Assembly: GCA_035296385.1 (NCBI GenBank)
Contig: DATHBB010000192.1
Location: 1-9,056, forward strand
DNA: 9,056 bases
Origin: JAIVJZ01 sp035296385
GTDB lineage: Bacteria; Acidobacteriota; Blastocatellia; Pyrinomonadales; Pyrinomonadaceae
Direction of reading: 5' to 3'
Position numbers and translations under genes: made by a program. The notes beneath the pieces were generated by a model. It was not told where the DNA came from and did no database searches. It was given only the letters and a program-made list of their open reading frames with translations. Below, piece by piece: positions 6,336 to 9,056 of this stretch (position 1 is its first letter; every line of letters begins with the position of its first letter).

Positions 6336-7436
6336 ATGGTCTTAACCGGTCATCTGGACGAACAGCCCTTGACCGATCTCTTCAGGACGCTGCGCGTGCA
6401 GAGAAAATCGGGGCGGCTGCAAGTCGAATACGGCGACGCGCCCGGCCTGTTCTTCTTCGAGGACGGTCAACTCGTAGATGCCCGACTCGGCAGCCTGCGC
6501 GGGCTTGAAGCCGTCTATGCCGCGCTCGCGCTCGACGGCGCGTCCTTCAACTTCAACCCGCTCGTGCGCCCGCCGGAACGAAGCATCGACCGGCAGCAAC
6601 AGAAGTTCATCACCGATCTGGTAGAAGCACCGCGCCGCGACAATCTAACGGAGATCAAGATCGCGGGCGGCAACAACCTGCACGCCGGAGCGACGGCGGC
6701 GATAGCCGCATCGACGCAGCCCGCGCCGCTCCAACTCGCGCCCATCCCCGCCGAAGCGCTCGCCCCGCTCGAACAACGTCTGACGGCGGTGGAAGAGGCG
6801 ATTCATGCCACCTCGCGTCGCTTCTCGCGCGAGCGTCTGATTTACGCAATCGTCATCAGTTTCCTCGTCGGGCTGACCGCAGTGACAGCCGTGCAAGCGT
6901 TAATGAACATGCGCAAGCTGCCCGTGTCCGCGACGGGCGCGACGGATGCAACGCGCGCGGGTCGGAAAGTTAACGCGGCAAACGGCGCTGAGACCACAGC
7001 GGCGGCGGCAAAGGGCGACGCGGCGCGCGGGGCGTCCGTCGCTCCCGTTAAAAAGGCGGATGAAGGCGTCGCTGCACCCAACGTCGAACGTGAAGGCGTC
7101 GCCGCTACAACGTCGCAGCAGTTGCCGGGCGCGACGAAGAACGGCGGCGTGCGCGCGTCGGCGTTGCAAAACGGATCGCTCAAGTCGTCTCAGCCCGCGA
7201 GAGACGCGCGAAAGAATGCCGCCGCCGCAGTCCCCGCGACGCCCGCCGCGCGCGGCGGATATGTCGTGCGCGTGTTGATGGAGGTGAAGGACGGGCAGGT
7301 GACGGAGGCGCGCGTGTTGAACCCGCGACCGGGCGCGGGCGATTACGAGTCGCTCGCGCTCAGGATGGCGCGGCAGCGTCGCTATCCCAAAAATTTCACG
7401 GGCGGCGACACCTGGAACATACGCGTTAAACCTTGA
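6336..7436 (+). CDS. DUF4388 domain - membrane helix - TonB_C-like protein
   Basis: A 366-aa protein. The start chosen is ATG 6336, because MVLTGHLDEQPLTDLFRTLR is the usual beginning of a DUF4388 domain. An in-frame GTG at 6309 with GGGGA nine bases before it is a real alternative and would add nine residues. The DUF4388 domain covers about 1-95 (KSGRLQVEYGD, GLFFFEDGQLVDARLGSLRG, YAALALDGASFNFNP). DUF4388 is found in cytoplasmic signalling proteins, often with response-regulator-like partners. A Pro/Ala linker and a short helix (143-160) precede one membrane helix at about 169-191. RRFSRER before it suggests N-in, C-out topology. An Ala/Lys/Thr-rich disordered linker (about 195-306) crosses the envelope to a small tail (308-366). 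In that tail, YVVRVLMEVKDGQVTEARVL and the closing Trp-Asn-Ile-Arg-Val strand resemble a shortened TonB_C domain. The layout mimics TonB, with a cytoplasmic domain added. It probably works with the preceding gene in the envelope. Confidence 0.85.
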   Translation: MVLTGHLDEQPLTDLFRTLRVQRKSGRLQVEYGDAPGLFFFEDGQLVDARLGSLRGLEAVYAALALDGASFNFNPLVRPPERSIDRQQQKFITDLVEAPRRDNLTEIKIAGGNNLHAGATAAIAASTQPAPLQLAPIPAEALAPLEQRLTAVEEAIHATSRRFSRERLIYAIVISFLVGLTAVTAVQALMNMRKLPVSATGATDATRAGRKVNAANGAETTAAAAKGDAARGASVAPVKKADEGVAAPNVEREGVAATTSQQLPGATKNGGVRASALQNGSLKSSQPARDARKNAAAAVPATPAARGGYVVRVLMEVKDGQVTEARVLNPRPGAGDYESLALRMARQRRYPKNFTGGDTWNIRVKP

Positions 7437-7548
7437 AGCGAAACTCCCCGCGCGCCGCTTCGATTTTCCACGCCCGCTACATTAGTTAGACGCGGCTACG
7501 CGCAACTCAACGCCGCACAACGCAACCGTAGGGCGAACGAAGAAAAAG

Positions 7549-9051
7549 ATGCTGTTCATCCAAAGCAACAGTCTGGCGCTCGCGCTCGATGAAGGCGAAC
7601 GCCTGCGCCTGCTCGACGCGCTCGCCGCGCGCGGACTCGTGCCGCTCATACGCTCTTCGCGCCGTCGTACATTTGAATTGCTCTTGCCTGAGAGCGCGGA
7701 CGCCGCGTTGGTCGAAGCGGCAGCGGCGGAGTTTGAGCGTGAGTTTGTCGCGCGACACGCAAGGGAGCGGCAGGGCGGCGGCGCGGCGGCGTACACGCCG
7801 GGCGAGTTGTTCTGCGCGGGCGACTGCGTGTTCTTTCTGGTCTTCGGCGCGGGCGCGCAGGAAGGTTTGACGACGGGCATCGTTTACAGCATAGAGACGG
7901 GTGAGCCGCTGACGAAACTCGACCGCTTCTGCCGCGACGTGCGCGAGGCTTTGATCAAATTGGGGACGGGCAGCAACGGCAGCGACGCGGCGGGAGACAT
8001 GCCGCCGGAGTTGCCCTGTTGGAAGACGCGCGCGGCGCGTGCGTCGCAAGGGCTGGCGCGGTTCATGGCGATTCAGCCGACGGATTTCGCCGTCGCCGCG
8101 AAATTAAAGGGCGGCGCGCGCGAACTCGTGCGCGCGTCGGAGTTGATGGAAGAATCGTCCGTGCGACAGTTTTTGCGGCGCGTGCAGGAGATGCGGCGCG
8201 AGGGCTATTCGCCGCGCCGCCTGTTCGCCGAGGCCGCGACGCTGCAACAGCAGGGCGTCTCCGTCGAGCGCATGTTGGACGCGGGACTCCTTGAGCGAGA
8301 GGTGCGCGTCAGTTGCCGCAAAAGCGGCCACGCCTTGTTCGACCTGCCCACGCCCGATTCGCTGGCGGCGATCACGATCAGCAAGGCGAAGTGTAGTTTG
8401 TGCGCCGCGCCCGTCGCCGACGAAGTGGTCGAAGAGACGATCAACCCGACGTGGCTCGCCGTGTCGCTACTCGAAGACGGCGGTTGGATGAACACGCGCG
8501 TCTATAAGATCATACGCGCGCTCGGCGTGCCCGACAGCGAGATCGCGACCGGCCCCGCCTCCGCACACGGCGAGTCGTATCTCGCCGCAGACGTGTGCGG
8601 CAACTCGTATCTGTTCGTCACCAGAGACGGAGATTTGACGCCCGCCGTCTCGCGCCGCGTGGTCGAAACAATCGCTGAGACGGAGGCGACGCATCTCGTC
8701 GTCGTCATCACCGGCCACGTCGAAGACGAAGGGCGTTTACGGCTTTACGAGTTTGCGTGGCGGCGCGCGCGCGACGGTCAGGATTTGGACACGTCGCTCG
8801 TCGAAGGCTTGGAAGGCGCGCAACGCGAGATCGCACACTCATTTGAGCGCGCCGTTCACCGCCAACTCTCCAGACAACTCTTCCCGCTCGACGCCGCGCT
8901 CGGCATCAGTGCGAGCGACTTCGTGCTCGACTGGTTCAAGTTGACGAACACGAAGGCGACGGCACCAGCGGGCGCAGGACGCGGCGACGGCAGCGCGTCG
9001 AACGTCCTCATGCCGTTCTTCGCGGACATCAACCGGCGCGTCGCTTCGTGA
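7549..9051 (+). CDS. uncharacterised 500-aa protein with possible zinc site
   Basis: I do not recognise the family. ATG 7549 follows a purine-rich stretch (GAAGAAAAAG), a weak ribosome site; the stop is TGA at 9049. No signal peptide or membrane helix is visible, so it is probably cytoplasmic. Residues 1-135 form an alpha/beta region (MLFIQSNSLALALDEGERLR, then FCAGDCVFFLVFG). Residues 195-250 are helical (REGYSPRRLFAEAA, QGVSVERMLDAGLL) and could be a helical bundle or winged helix. Next comes Cys256-x4-His261, then Cys282-x2-Cys285, a plausible C-H-C-C zinc site. Residues 342-400 (GESYLAADVCGNSYLFV, then ATHLVVVITGHVEDEGRL) follow a strand-strand-helix-strand order reminiscent of nuclease-like domains, but the acidic and Lys active-site residues are not evident. 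A Gly/Ala-rich stretch (471-484) precedes the C-terminus. It lies 112 bp after the DUF4388 gene on the same strand; no promoter or terminator is convincing in that gap. Confidence 0.8.
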   Translation: MLFIQSNSLALALDEGERLRLLDALAARGLVPLIRSSRRRTFELLLPESADAALVEAAAAEFEREFVARHARERQGGGAAAYTPGELFCAGDCVFFLVFGAGAQEGLTTGIVYSIETGEPLTKLDRFCRDVREALIKLGTGSNGSDAAGDMPPELPCWKTRAARASQGLARFMAIQPTDFAVAAKLKGGARELVRASELMEESSVRQFLRRVQEMRREGYSPRRLFAEAATLQQQGVSVERMLDAGLLEREVRVSCRKSGHALFDLPTPDSLAAITISKAKCSLCAAPVADEVVEETINPTWLAVSLLEDGGWMNTRVYKIIRALGVPDSEIATGPASAHGESYLAADVCGNSYLFVTRDGDLTPAVSRRVVETIAETEATHLVVVITGHVEDEGRLRLYEFAWRRARDGQDLDTSLVEGLEGAQREIAHSFERAVHRQLSRQLFPLDAALGISASDFVLDWFKLTNTKATAPAGAGRGDGSASNVLMPFFADINRRVAS

Positions 9052-9056
9052 GGTTT

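Noticed and set aside
5270..6337. 355-aa minus-strand open frame
   Set aside because: Arg-rich antisense product over a gene with a signal peptide and a TonB_C-like domain.

Overview
The window most resembles a chromosomal piece of an Acidobacteriota genome, probably class Blastocatellia. The evidence is moderately high G+C, an ECF sigma factor of the type common in that phylum, a PknB-type kinase with the juxtamembrane motif and C-terminal TPR region typical of acidobacterial kinases, a DUF4388 protein and TonB_C-type modules. The taxon is an inference from gene style, not from a marker gene. I see no rRNA, tRNA, CRISPR array, insertion sequence or phage gene.

Left edge (1-466): a strong rho-independent terminator (51-97) closes a plus-strand unit whose gene lies outside the window. 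A 12-bp perfect palindrome sits just before it. After it comes a headless plus-strand reading frame (142-360) that reads as the C-terminal end of a TPR-repeat protein of the acidobacterial regulator/cyclase type. It appears to be a gene remnant.

Signalling pair (467-3859, minus strand): an ECF-type sigma factor is followed 114 bp downstream by a large membrane-anchored Ser/Thr kinase carrying a TPR-rich C-terminal half. No anti-sigma factor is visible in the window. The pairing suggests that the kinase or its TPR sensor controls the sigma factor.

Middle (3860-5251): divergent from the sigma factor is an unrecognised soluble 240-aa protein with a strong Shine-Dalgarno sequence, closed by a clear hairpin terminator. 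About 540 bp without a convincing gene follow. The left part holds a small tandem duplication. The right part holds a plausible sigma-70 promoter and a run of adjacent hairpins, which look like the structured leader of the next gene.

Right part (5252-9051, plus strand): three co-directional genes. The first is a secreted protein with YD-like repeats and a TonB_C-like C-terminal domain. The second has a cytoplasmic DUF4388 domain, one membrane helix, an Ala-rich linker and a TonB_C-like tail. The third is a 500-aa cytoplasmic protein of unknown function with a possible C-H-C-C zinc site and a C-terminal region that faintly resembles a nuclease fold lacking its active site. The gaps of 85 and 112 bp allow co-transcription but do not prove it. 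The most notable items are the two neighbouring TonB_C-like genes, one of which links a cytoplasmic DUF4388 domain to the periplasm, the hairpin-rich leader, the TPR remnant and the unusual third protein.
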